From B2-G16 sp964528085 (GTDB lineage Bacteria > Bipolaricaulota > Bipolaricaulia > UBA7950 > UBA9294): a DNA stretch of 17,602 nt. The position numbers and the translations under genes are program-made. This document shows positions 7,443-15,596 of the stretch, in pieces (positions within the stretch are counted from its first letter, which is position 1; every line of letters begins with the position of its first letter). The notes beneath the pieces are model-generated. The model was not told where the DNA came from. It saw only the letters and a list, made by a program, of their open reading frames with translations, and searched no databases. The stretch is taken from contig CAZGRE010000028.1 in the NCBI GenBank assembly GCA_964528085.1, positions 1-17,602 on the forward strand. Reading direction: 5' to 3'.

Positions 7443-7463
7443 CGTCCCACCTTCCGCGGTACT

Positions 7464-8738
7464 TTACGTGAGCCGGCTCACCTCATTCAAGTCCCCCCAC
7501 GGAGCCTCTGGAAAATCAGGGGAGACGACGGCGAGGACGTCGAGTGCCTTCACCCTCGCCCCGACCCCCAGCACTCCGGCGAGGCTGGGGAGAGTACGCC
7601 CGTCGTCGCCGGAGACGAGCTCCTTGACGTACAGGCCTCCGTCCGTGACGAACTCCGCCTCGGCGTGGGTCGGATCGAGCAGCCTCCCCTCGGCGGAATG
7701 GAGCCTCCGTCGCCGGACGAGATCGGAACGACGATGCGCCACACGGTGCGGCGTACGCTGTTCGATCTCGCCGACGAGGGAGGAGAGGGCAAGGCTGAGA
7801 TCCTCCTCGCTCACCGGCCCATCGAACTCGATTCTAGCGCGGTAGCGCTTCGTCGCCCTCGTCTCCTTTACCGCCGCCACGAGCGAGCGATCTGCGAACG
7901 AAAGGGAGGAGACCTCGACCTTCCCCGCTGCACCCCGATTCACCGCCTCCCTGAGGGAAGATAGATCGAGGGAGCGGATCCGTGGCGACATTAGCTCCAA
8001 GACGAACGGCCTACCCTCGCCGAGCATCCGCGCGTCGATGTCCTCGCGCCCGGCCCCGTGCAGCCGGAACGACCCAGCGCGGGCAGCATCGACGAGCGGC
8101 GGGGAGATCAGCTCTTCGACCGACTCGGGATACTGCTTCCCCGTGAAGTTGCACGCCTCGCATCCCCGGCCGCGGCACCGCCGGCACGGCCACTTCGTCT
8201 GCGGTATCCCCCGAATCAGCTTCCGATAGCGCCCGTAGATGTACAGAGAAGCGATCCGAAGCGAGATCTCCCCTCTTCCAAGATCGATCAGAAACGAGAG
8301 ATGGGGGTCTGCGAAGTCGACGGTCACCCCGCCGATCAACCCTTCGAACCTCTTCCCCACCTCGCGGTTGAATGCATGCTTCAACGACTCCTCGGCCCCG
8401 GTGGGGAAGCGCTCGGCGAACATACCCTCCATCGCGCTCAGCCGCGGGCTCAACCTGACACCGAATAGATACGTGCAAAACTCGATCCCTCTAGCCGAGG
8501 AAGCGGCCCGCTCGGCCCAATCGCCCGTCTCCTCGAACAGGCCGCCGCAGACCCAGCAGGGACCCTCTCCCCCTCTCTCCCCTTCCATCGCAATGACGGT
8601 CCGGATAGCGCGGCCGCGCTCGGCGTTGGCGAGCCCGCTTCCCAGCCGGCCGAACGCCCGGCCGAGGCATTCATCACATATCGGCCCGGCGCGGAGGATC
8701 CTCCGCGCATACTCGAGGATATCGACCTTGTCGCTCAT
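7464..8738 (-). CDS. pus10: tRNA pseudouridine synthase Pus10 (archaeal/eukaryal type)
   Basis: The product has 424 residues from ATG 8738, which has GGAGGT just upstream; an open frame extends to 8924 but lacks conserved sequence. Pus10 makes pseudouridine 54 and/or 55 in the tRNA T-loop in archaea and eukaryotes. The N-terminal zinc site is CDEC/CWVC (Cys21, 24, 61, 64), followed by a THUMP-like region. A second cysteine cluster precedes the catalytic domain: CRRCRGRGCEAC with TGKQYPESVEEL (about 185-210). The catalytic motif is GREDIDARMLGEGRPF (Asp233 aligns with the GRxD aspartate). The C-terminal core has QRTPHRVAHRRSDLVR and GGLYVKELVSGDDGRT. All signature motifs are intact. Bacteria normally use TruB for position 55, so its presence suggests lateral gain or an unusual lineage. 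It is co-directional with the sigma gene. Confidence 0.93.
   Translation of the reverse strand: MSDKVDILEYARRILRAGPICDECLGRAFGRLGSGLANAERGRAIRTVIAMEGERGGEGPCWVCGGLFEETGDWAERAASSARGIEFCTYLFGVRLSPRLSAMEGMFAERFPTGAEESLKHAFNREVGKRFEGLIGGVTVDFADPHLSFLIDLGRGEISLRIASLYIYGRYRKLIRGIPQTKWPCRRCRGRGCEACNFTGKQYPESVEELISPPLVDAARAGSFRLHGAGREDIDARMLGEGRPFVLELMSPRIRSLDLSSLREAVNRGAAGKVEVSSLSFADRSLVAAVKETRATKRYRARIEFDGPVSEEDLSLALSSLVGEIEQRTPHRVAHRRSDLVRRRRLHSAEGRLLDPTHAEAEFVTDGGLYVKELVSGDDGRTLPSLAGVLGVGARVKALDVLAVVSPDFPEAPWGDLNEVSRLT
7468..7481. repeat. Perfect 14-bp palindrome at the end of pus10
   Basis: GTGAGCCGGCTCAC is self-complementary over 14 bp. It encodes the last residues of Pus10 and lies 26 bp upstream of the sigma start. 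It could be an operator or mRNA processing hairpin in the pus10-sigma transcript, or chance. Confidence 0.35.
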
Positions 8739-8893
8739 CCGACCTCCGCTCACACGCCTCCACCGCAAATAGACGACCCTTCGATCTTCCCGGATCGGGC
8801 CAAGATCATCCAGTCGGAGACAAGCCGACCGTTGCGCAAGTCTCTCGTTGCAGCTAGGATCGAATACCCTAATAAGCGCGAGTTGATCCGAGA
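8739..8893. promoter_or_regulatory. Divergent intergenic region between pus10 and the transporter
   Basis: These 155 bp separate divergently oriented genes, so both promoters should lie here. On the plus strand TTGCAG (8848-8853) with a 16-nt spacer to the poor -10 candidate TAATAA (8870-8875) is the best I can see. No convincing minus-strand box was found. Confidence 0.3.
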
Positions 8894-10171
8894 GTGAACG
8901 GAGGGGCCGGTTCGATCTACGCATCCCTTGCCGTATTGATGGGGACCTACGCCGCGATCTCGATTGTAAGGAGACACCGGACCATCGCTGCGATCGCCGG
9001 AGCGACGGGGATGATCATCGTCGGAACGGGGTTCTCCTTCTACAAGCTCTCCGAGGTGATCCGTGCCGTCGACTTCGATGCTGTGGCGACCATCCTCGGA
9101 ATGATGATCATCGCAAACCTGTTTGAAAAGACGGGTCTCCTCCAATACGCGGCGATCAAAGGGGCGAAGTTGGCGCGAGGGAAGCCGTCCCTCCTCTTCA
9201 TCTACCTTTCTCTCTCGATCTTCGCTGTATCGATGATATTCGACAATACGACGACGATCCTGATCGCAATCCCCCTGACCGTATCGCTCACCGACATCCT
9301 CGGGATACCCGCCCTCCCGTTCCTCATCGGAGGGGTGCTCGTCGCGCAGATCGGGGGTATGTCTACCCTGATCGGGAGCCCGGCGAACATCATCGTGGGA
9401 TCGGCGGCCGGGTTCAGCTTCCGCTATTTCCTGAGCCATCTCGCACCGATCGGGATCATCGGGTGTGGGGCGGGGCTCGTCTCATCCCTCTTCCGCCGCG
9501 AATTCCGAGTACGGCCGTCGAACGTCGACCGCCTCCTCGCTATGGACGAGAGGGGAGCGATCACCGACCGGAGGGGGGGACGGCTCCTCCTCCTCGTCCT
9601 CGCTGGGACCATCCTCCTCTTCCTCGTCCATGACGAAATCGGCCTCTCCGCCGGAATCATCGCAATGATCGGGGCGGCAGCGGCCCTGCTGGCCGTCCGC
9701 CACGACTTCGATGCGACCCTCAAGGAGATCCGCTGGGATACCCTCCTCTTCTTCATATCGCTGTTCATCGTCGTCGGCGGGTTCAGGGAGAGCGGAGGGG
9801 TATCCGGGTTGAACACCTCCCTCGCCGGGTTGAGCGGGGAAGGGGTCTACCCCGTAGCCCTCTTTATCCTGTGGGGGAGCGCCCTTATCTCGAGCGTCAT
9901 CGGCCCGGTTCCGCTTGCGATCGCGGCAGTCCCCATCCTCACGGGTATCGGAGCCCCCCTATCCTCACATCTTCTCCGGGCGCTCGTCGTCGGTCTCGGC
10001 GCCGGTGCCGTCTTCCTCCCGATCAGGGGGGAGAGAGGGGGGGAGCTCACCCGGTTGTTCCGCTCCATAGATACGCCGATTCCGGCCGGCCGCTGGATCA
10101 GAAGGGCCCTCCCGATCGGACTTTTCATCTGCGCAATCGGATCGCTCGCCCTCTACCTCCGCCTGCTGTAA
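8894..10171 (+). CDS. ArsB/NhaD-type (ion transporter superfamily) membrane transporter
   Basis: The product has 425 residues with about 10-11 hydrophobic segments, so it is an inner-membrane carrier. The first-half signature of the ArsB/NhaD/citrate-transporter superfamily is clear: IFDNTTTILIAIPLTVSL (Asp117-Asn118) followed by AQIGGMSTLIGSPANIIVG (about 151-169). The second half has SSVIGPVPLAIAAVPIL and VVGLGAGAVFLPIRGERGGEL in place of the usual DN.P and GGNGTLIG..AN blocks, so the inverted-repeat partner is degenerate. Substrate (sodium/proton, arsenite or carboxylate) cannot be decided. The start is GTG at 8894 after a stop at 8873; no strong ribosome site is seen and ATG 8939 is an alternative. 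The MBL gene follows after 10 nt. Confidence 0.85.
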   Translation: MNGGAGSIYASLAVLMGTYAAISIVRRHRTIAAIAGATGMIIVGTGFSFYKLSEVIRAVDFDAVATILGMMIIANLFEKTGLLQYAAIKGAKLARGKPSLLFIYLSLSIFAVSMIFDNTTTILIAIPLTVSLTDILGIPALPFLIGGVLVAQIGGMSTLIGSPANIIVGSAAGFSFRYFLSHLAPIGIIGCGAGLVSSLFRREFRVRPSNVDRLLAMDERGAITDRRGGRLLLLVLAGTILLFLVHDEIGLSAGIIAMIGAAAALLAVRHDFDATLKEIRWDTLLFFISLFIVVGGFRESGGVSGLNTSLAGLSGEGVYPVALFILWGSALISSVIGPVPLAIAAVPILTGIGAPLSSHLLRALVVGLGAGAVFLPIRGERGGELTRLFRSIDTPIPAGRWIRRALPIGLFICAIGSLALYLRLL

Positions 10172-10181
10172 GCTTTCAAGG

Positions 10182-11045
10182 ATGAATGTCCGAATCGATT
10201 CGTGGCTCGAGCTGCTCGACGTCATGCAGTTCGGAGAACCGGGAAGGGGCGGGGTCTACATCGTTCAAGGGGAGAGGCTCGCCCTGATCGAGACCGGGAC
10301 GGCCTCGTCTGCCCCGATGCTGACCGCCGCCCTCCGCGGCCGGAAGCTCGATTTCGTCTTCATCTCCCACGTCCATCTCGATCATGCCGGCTCGGCCGGA
10401 CACATCGCGGCCGAGCATGAGGAGGCGAGGATCGTCGCTTCGCCGCGAGCGATCCCACATCTGATCGACCCGACGAGACTGATAGGTGCAGTGAGGGAGG
10501 CGAGTCCCGATCTCTTCCCCCTCTACGGGGAACCCCTCCCGATTCCAGAGGATCGCCTGTACGCGGCCGAAGACGGGGAGGGGTTCGACCTCGGGGGAGG
10601 GATCGTGATCGAGGTGGTGGATAGCCCCGGGCACGCCCCTCACCACATCTCGTTCTTCGAGCGATCGCACGGGTATCTGTTCGCCGGTGATGCCCTCGGA
10701 ACGTATCGCCTCCCGGCCGATCTCCCCCTCACCGTCCCCCCGCGGTTCGACATCGATGCCGCCCTCGCCACGCTTGCGCGCTTCCGCCGCCTTAAATTGA
10801 AGCGGATCGGATTCACCCACTTCGGTCTGAGCGAGGAGAAACCCCGTGCACTCATAGACGCACACGAGAGGCGGATCGTCTCGTGGTTCGACCGGATCGA
10901 GAAGGAGCGGCAGGCCTGCTTAAGCGAAGAAGGGATCATCGCGAGGATCCTCAACGAGCCCGACTTTAGCGGGCTTTCCCGCATCGATTCGGCCTCTGTT
11001 TCGCTATGCGTCCGCGGTGCGCTCGCCACGCTCGAGGGAAGATGA
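10182..11045 (+). CDS. Metallo-beta-lactamase-fold hydrolase
   Basis: The product has 287 residues and all metal-ligand motifs: HVHLDH (His63, His65, Asp67, His68), the third histidine in SPGHAPHH (His151), the bridging Asp170 in FAGDALG, and His213 in FTHFG. The strand before the first motif ends LIETG rather than the usual LIDTG. The long C-terminal helical tail resembles the extra segment in glyoxalase-II-like or unclassified MBL hydrolases; the substrate is unknown. It starts 10 nt after the transporter stop and its TGA overlaps the priA ATG (ATGA), so the three genes probably form one operon with coupled translation. Confidence 0.9.
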   Translation: MNVRIDSWLELLDVMQFGEPGRGGVYIVQGERLALIETGTASSAPMLTAALRGRKLDFVFISHVHLDHAGSAGHIAAEHEEARIVASPRAIPHLIDPTRLIGAVREASPDLFPLYGEPLPIPEDRLYAAEDGEGFDLGGGIVIEVVDSPGHAPHHISFFERSHGYLFAGDALGTYRLPADLPLTVPPRFDIDAALATLARFRRLKLKRIGFTHFGLSEEKPRALIDAHERRIVSWFDRIEKERQACLSEEGIIARILNEPDFSGLSRIDSASVSLCVRGALATLEGR

Positions 11046-13048
11046 TCGCATCGGTCGCCATCCCCATCCCGATCGACCGGACGTTCGCCTACTCGGTCCC
11101 CGAAGGGCTGCAAGACGAGATCTCAGTCGGAAAGCGCGTCCGGATCCGGCTGAACGACCGGGAGAGATGGGGGATCGTGATCTCCCTATCAGAGGGGGAG
11201 GACGAACGGCTCGAGCCGATCATCTCCGTCCGGACCGAGCCCGCGTTCAGCCGCGAGGGGCTCGCCTTCTGCTCGTACGTATGCGAGCGGTACCTTGCCC
11301 CGCTCGGGATCCTCGTCAACCGGATCCTCCCCGACTCGGTGAGCCCGAGGAGGGAGAGGATCCTCACCCTCGCCGCCGGGCTGACCGACGTCACATCCTA
11401 TATCGAGCGGACCTCGCGCCGGGCACCGAAACAGGCCTCCCTCCTCCGCGCGCTCCTCTCCTCGGATGGCCCGCAGAGCGAATCGGCCCTGCGTGCGAAG
11501 ATCGGGCCGGTCCGGAAATCGATCGACCGGCTGATCGAGCTCGGGCTGATAAGGGAGGTCGAACCCGGGCCGATCCGGCAGCCATCCCGGCCGGAGGGAT
11601 TCCCAGAGAGGGGGGCGGCCCTCCTGTTCGGAGAGGAAAGGATCGAGGTCTACGAGCGATTGGCCGGCTCCGCCCTCGGCGAGGGGAGGGGGGGGCTCCT
11701 CATCGCCCCCGAGATACTCGCAGCCGAGGGGTTATACCGATCCCTCTTAACCCGATTCAGCGGGAGGATCGCCCTTTATCACAGCGGCCTGTCCGAGGGG
11801 GAGAGGGGGAGGGTCTGGGAGGGGTCCCGCTCCGGCGAGACTACCCTGATCGTAGGGACGCGATCCGCCCTCTTCCTCCCGCTCGATCGGCCCGGGCTGA
11901 TCATCGTCGACGAGGAACAGGACCGCTCCTACAAGCAGAGCGAGGCGATCCCCTACTACAACGGCCGGGATATCGCGCTCAAGCGGGGGGAGACCGGCCT
12001 CATCGTCCTTGGATCGGCCGCTCCGTCGATCGAGTCGTATCACGCGGCGAGAAGCGGAGAGATCGAGCTAATCCGGCTGCAGGACGAGTCGGCTTGTCGC
12101 AGCTGGCTGATAATCGATTACACCGGGGAGGAGGGGATCAGCCCCCGGTTGGCCGATGAGATCCGCTCGACGCTCGCAAATCGTAAGGGGGTCCTCATCG
12201 GTACAGGGAGGGCCGGGTACTACCCGACCGTCGTCTGCCGTACCTGCCGCCGCCCCCTCCGCTGCCGCCGGTGCGGGACGAACCTCACCTACTCGCCAAC
12301 GAGCCCACGGCTGATCTGCCCATTCTGCGGGGCGAGCGAGCGGCCGCACTGCGAGCATTGCGGGGATACCCAGGTCGAGTTCATCGGAAGCGGGAGCGCG
12401 CGGATCGAAGCCGAGGTGAGGGAGCTCTTCCCCGGTGCGGCGGTCCTGCGGATCGATGCTGAATCGATCGGGAACAGACGGGACTACCGAGTCGTCCTCC
12501 GCGAGATCGAAGAGGCCGATATCGTGATCGGAACACCGATGATCGCCAAGGGACCGAGGATCCCAAACCTGGGCCTCGTCGCTTCGGTCGACATCGATCG
12601 GCTCCTCGCCATCCCCGACTTCCGCGCGAACGAACGCGCCTACCAATACCTGATCGGGCTCGCAACCAGGATGGAAGAAGGCCGCGTGATCGTGCAGACC
12701 GGCCGGCCCGACCATCCGGTCATCGTCGCTGCGAGTAAGGGGAATTATGAGGGGTTCTATAGGGTGGAGATAGAGGAACGGCGGGCCTTCTTCTATCCGC
12801 CGTTCTCTCACCTGGCGCGGATAACCCTCCCCGAGAGGGATCCGCGCAGGTGGCGTGCCGGGGTGGAGCGGATTACAAGAGACTGCGCCGAACTCCCGGT
12901 CGAGATCCTCGGCCCGGTCCCCCATCCGGGCCGGGGGGTGAACCTGATCCTCAAGGCCCGCTCCCGCGACATCCTCCGCCGGGCGTGCCTCGGGATCAAG
13001 CGGCTCGACATCGGCGCCCGGATCGACATCGACCCTTATCGCCTCTAA
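11042..13048 (+). CDS. priA: PriA-like primosomal protein, predicted helicase-inactive
   Basis: The product has 668 residues from ATG 11042, which overlaps the preceding TGA; an in-frame ATG at 11006 gives 12 extra non-conserved residues. The N-terminal 3'-DNA-binding domain (VAIPIPIDRTFAYSVPEGL) and winged helix are followed by the helicase region. Walker A is lost: where PriA has GVTGSGKTEVY, this has FGEERIEVY (197-204). DEEH reads DEEQ (290-293), LNRRGY reads GTGRAGY, and QVAGRAGR reads IGLATRMEE (538-546). In contrast the eight zinc cysteines (399, 402, 408, 411, 426, 429, 437, 440), GTRSALF, GSAAPS and the C-terminal domain are kept. Actinobacterial PriA is likewise noted as lacking helicase motifs, so a structural restart or loading role is likely. 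It converges on the GTPase gene with a 4-bp overlap. Confidence 0.95.
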   Translation: MIASVAIPIPIDRTFAYSVPEGLQDEISVGKRVRIRLNDRERWGIVISLSEGEDERLEPIISVRTEPAFSREGLAFCSYVCERYLAPLGILVNRILPDSVSPRRERILTLAAGLTDVTSYIERTSRRAPKQASLLRALLSSDGPQSESALRAKIGPVRKSIDRLIELGLIREVEPGPIRQPSRPEGFPERGAALLFGEERIEVYERLAGSALGEGRGGLLIAPEILAAEGLYRSLLTRFSGRIALYHSGLSEGERGRVWEGSRSGETTLIVGTRSALFLPLDRPGLIIVDEEQDRSYKQSEAIPYYNGRDIALKRGETGLIVLGSAAPSIESYHAARSGEIELIRLQDESACRSWLIIDYTGEEGISPRLADEIRSTLANRKGVLIGTGRAGYYPTVVCRTCRRPLRCRRCGTNLTYSPTSPRLICPFCGASERPHCEHCGDTQVEFIGSGSARIEAEVRELFPGAAVLRIDAESIGNRRDYRVVLREIEEADIVIGTPMIAKGPRIPNLGLVASVDIDRLLAIPDFRANERAYQYLIGLATRMEEGRVIVQTGRPDHPVIVAASKGNYEGFYRVEIEERRAFFYPPFSHLARITLPERDPRRWRAGVERITRDCAELPVEILGPVPHPGRGVNLILKARSRDILRRACLGIKRLDIGARIDIDPYRL

Positions 13049-14007
13049 GCTGTGTGGATCTCGATGATGTCCCCGTCCTCGAGGACGTGGTCGGCGGGGA
13101 CCTGCTGGCCGTCGAAGCGGCCGGACCCCCATATCCGGACGTACTTCAGCCTCTCCGTGAAGTCGCGGTGGACGGCGCGGACGGCGTCGATCACCGTGCT
13201 CCCAATCGGAAGGGTGTAAGGCTCAGTCAGATCCGGCTTCTTCCCCGGAAGCTTCGTGTAGATACGGATTATCCGAAGCGCTCTGAACACCGCCTCCCGC
13301 AGCCGGTCGAGCCCGATCCCTCCCGGCGGGCCGGTGAGGACCGAAGGGAACGGAAGATCGAAGTCGGCCCCTCCGCCGAGATCCCCCCGCGTCAGGACGA
13401 TCAACGCCGGGATCTCCTTGAACCCCTCGTCCCCCTCCCTTCTCTCCTCGACGAGCTCGATGTGCCGCTCCTCGAGGAGGAAGAGGATCTCTTCGAGCGA
13501 TTCATGGAGCGAGGAGGGATCGGTCGGGTCGAGGACGAGCAGGACGAGATCGGCCTCCCTGATCAGCGAGTAGACCCACCCCTCGGTGTATTGGAGGGTC
13601 ACAGGGGGGAGGTCGACGAGCTGAATCCAAACATCGGCGTAGCGCATCATCCCTGGGATCGGGATGACCGTGGAGAAAGGGTATTCGGCGATCTCGGGCT
13701 TGGCGTTCGTCAGGGAAGCGAGGAGGGTCGACTTCCCGCTGTTCGGCGGACCGACGAGGACGCACTGCCCCGCCCCTTCCTTCGAGATGTGATCGTACCT
13801 GGACCGACGGGATTTCTTCGCCGCGGTCTGCACGTCGCGGAGCTTGGCGATCCGCCGCTTGATGTCGGCCTGCATCTTGTCCGTCCCCTTGTGCTTCGGG
13901 ATGGTGGCGAGCATCTCCTCGAGGGCGGAGAGCCTCTCCTCCGGGGTCTTCGCCTGGCGGAAGCGCTCCCTCGCCTTCAGGAACTCGGGTGTCAGGTTTG
14001 CCGGCAT
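13045..14007 (-). CDS. DRG/Obg-like TGS-domain GTPase
   Basis: The product has 320 residues. A helical, basic N-terminus (about 1-78) is followed by the G domain: G1 GPPNSGKST (86-94), switch PFSTVIPIPGMM (110-121), G3 DLPP (132-135, where DxPG is usual), G4 TRGD (206-209, where NKxD is usual). A C-terminal TGS domain (about 246-320) carries YTLPIGSTVIDAVRAVHRDF and closes DGDIIEIHTA. DRG-type GTPases bind ribosomes or RNA; that is the family-level inference here. The ATG is preceded by AAGGAGG. It is the last gene of a minus-strand unit, 35 nt after the ATP-cone kinase. Confidence 0.88.
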   Translation of the reverse strand: MPANLTPEFLKARERFRQAKTPEERLSALEEMLATIPKHKGTDKMQADIKRRIAKLRDVQTAAKKSRRSRYDHISKEGAGQCVLVGPPNSGKSTLLASLTNAKPEIAEYPFSTVIPIPGMMRYADVWIQLVDLPPVTLQYTEGWVYSLIREADLVLLVLDPTDPSSLHESLEEILFLLEERHIELVEERREGDEGFKEIPALIVLTRGDLGGGADFDLPFPSVLTGPPGGIGLDRLREAVFRALRIIRIYTKLPGKKPDLTEPYTLPIGSTVIDAVRAVHRDFTERLKYVRIWGSGRFDGQQVPADHVLEDGDIIEIHTA

Positions 14008-14042
14008 CCCTCGCCTCCTTGCGCCGAACAGCAGGGCGGAAC

Positions 14043-15530
14043 CTAGTCGTTGTGGGGGATCTCGATCGTGCTACCTCCGATGAACTCGCGCACGACGGCA
14101 TCGCCGGGGATCAGCGCACGGTCGTTCACCTGCTTCAGCGTCAGCCCCTCGATCGAACCGAGGAGGCGGGAGACGCGGCGGTAGCGGATCTGGGCGTCGA
14201 GGAACGACGGGTACTCCTCCAGCTCCTCCTCCGCCGGCCAGATCCCTCCCTCGCCGATGAAGAACGGCTTCAGCGCCGGGAGGTCGAACGGCATCCCCCC
14301 GTTGATCGAAACGTCGGCCAGCCCCTTCAACGGGATGATCGAGAAGAGCTCGCCGGCCCGTACATAATGCCAGTGAAGGATCGTGGCGAGCGGGAGGTGG
14401 TTCCGGTGCTTCGCATCGCGCAGCGTCCGGCGGAGGAGGCGGACGTCCTCGAATTTGGTCAGCCTCCGGTCGCCCCGATCCCCTTGATAGAGGGGGATCA
14501 TCGGGTTCGGCTCGTAGAGGGGGTTCATCGCCTCGATGTACAGGCGGAAGATCGACTCGGGATCGATCCCGGCGGTTATCGGGGGGTAGAACCCGTGTAG
14601 GCAGTCGAGAAGGAGGATCTGATCCCGATCGAGGCTCACCTCCTTCACCCCGATGCGGCGCCCCTCCTTGAAGCTGTAGACCGGCTTTTCGATCGTCTCC
14701 CCGGCGAGGAGGGCGTGGAGGTGCTCGTTCAGAAGCTGGATGTCGAGCGCCTCCGGTGTCTCGTAGTTGCGATCGTCGATCCAGTCGGTCGGATGCTCGA
14801 TCAGCGACCAGAAGTAGTCGTCGAGGTTCAGCATCAGAAACCGAAGCCCGGCCCGCCTCAGCCTCGTCGTCAGCTTGACCGTCGTCGTCGTCTTCCCCGA
14901 CGATGAGGGGCCGCTTATCCAGATCATCCGGATATGATCCCCTCTTTCGATCCGCTTCAGGACCTTCTCCGCCGCCCGGTCGAGCGCGGTCTCGTAGCGA
15001 TCGAGCGCCTCGTCGATCAGCCCCTTGATCCGGCCGCTTTTCACGATCTCGTTCAGCCCCTCGACCGTGTCGCAGTCGCGGGCGTGATTCCAAGCGATGT
15101 ACTCCTCGAGCTCCTCGACCGGGTAGCCGTTCCCCACGAACTGGTCCTCGCGGATCGCCCCCTCCCTGACCCAGTGGTGCCCCCAACGGAAGCAGGTGTA
15201 GGCGTCGGCGACCGTCGTGAACCCGTTACTCTGAAGGACGTGGACGACGACGTCCTGAATCTCCTCCACCGTCGGCGGAAAGTTGGAGACGTGATGGCGC
15301 GGATCGCCGTTCAGGCAGACGACGACGAGATCGGAGAGGAACTCCGCGATCCCCTCGTCCGTCCCACCGGCGGCGAAGATCCGATCGTTTATCCCGGGGA
15401 GGTAGTCCTGGGTGAATCCCCCGACCGAATCGGCCGCCCGCCGGATCGCGCGGACGATCCGGCCCTGATCGAACGTCACCAGAGCGTGGTTCCGCTTGCG
15501 GATCTTCGCGATCTTGTTGACTACGGGCAT
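14043..15530 (-). CDS. ATP-cone domain fused to uridine kinase/phosphoribulokinase-like kinase
   Basis: The product has 495 residues. Residues about 4-125 form an ATP-cone, the nucleotide-sensing module of ribonucleotide reductases and NrdR: VNKIAKIRKRNHALVTFDQGRIVRAIRRA, then PPTVEEIQDVVVHVLQ and the closing AYTCFRWGHHWVREG. After a helical linker comes a P-loop kinase with Walker A GPSSSGKT (207-214), LNLDDYFW as in the uridine kinase LDDFY motif, and LLLDCLHGFYP. The C-terminal part (about 370-495) is poorly conserved to me. Likely role: phosphorylation of a nucleoside or sugar under nucleotide control; the substrate is unproven. It sits between a deoxynucleoside kinase and a GTPase gene. 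The start lies in a hairpin, 9 nt after a TATAAT box, with no normal ribosome site. Confidence 0.87.
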   Translation of the reverse strand: MPVVNKIAKIRKRNHALVTFDQGRIVRAIRRAADSVGGFTQDYLPGINDRIFAAGGTDEGIAEFLSDLVVVCLNGDPRHHVSNFPPTVEEIQDVVVHVLQSNGFTTVADAYTCFRWGHHWVREGAIREDQFVGNGYPVEELEEYIAWNHARDCDTVEGLNEIVKSGRIKGLIDEALDRYETALDRAAEKVLKRIERGDHIRMIWISGPSSSGKTTTTVKLTTRLRRAGLRFLMLNLDDYFWSLIEHPTDWIDDRNYETPEALDIQLLNEHLHALLAGETIEKPVYSFKEGRRIGVKEVSLDRDQILLLDCLHGFYPPITAGIDPESIFRLYIEAMNPLYEPNPMIPLYQGDRGDRRLTKFEDVRLLRRTLRDAKHRNHLPLATILHWHYVRAGELFSIIPLKGLADVSINGGMPFDLPALKPFFIGEGGIWPAEEELEEYPSFLDAQIRYRRVSRLLGSIEGLTLKQVNDRALIPGDAVVREFIGGSTIEIPHND

Positions 15531-15539
15531 AGCCCGTAG
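15521..15539. repeat. Perfect inverted repeat covering the start codon of the ATP-cone kinase gene
   Basis: CTACGGGC and GCCCGTAG (8 bp each) flank ATA. The ATG of the minus-strand gene lies in the loop and adjoining arm. It may hide the start in an mRNA hairpin or be an operator at the transcription start. Confidence 0.6.
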
Positions 15540-15568
15540 ATTATAGCGACCCTCACCTTCGATGCTAG
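15540..15568 (-). promoter_or_regulatory. Promoter of the ATP-cone kinase gene, near-leaderless
   Basis: Minus strand: perfect TATAAT (15545-15540), 17-nt spacer, weak CTAGCA (15568-15563, 3 of 6). The -10 ends 9 nt before the ATG, placing +1 at roughly 1-4 nt upstream of the start codon. Confidence 0.5.
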
Positions 15569-15596
15569 AATCCGCCGGACTATGGGACGAGGGATC

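Noticed and set aside
6468..7964. Long 498-codon plus-strand frame across the sigma and pus10 genes
   Set aside because: It is the antisense shadow of two strongly recognised genes; its Arg/Asp/Pro-rich product resembles no family.
8739..8924. N-terminal extension of Pus10 (62 residues)
   Set aside because: The extension is not conserved-looking, and ATG 8738 has GGAGGT directly upstream and starts at the usual family position.
12850..14046. 398-codon plus-strand frame opposite the TGS GTPase gene
   Set aside because: Antisense shadow; the minus-strand product has clear P-loop and TGS domains.
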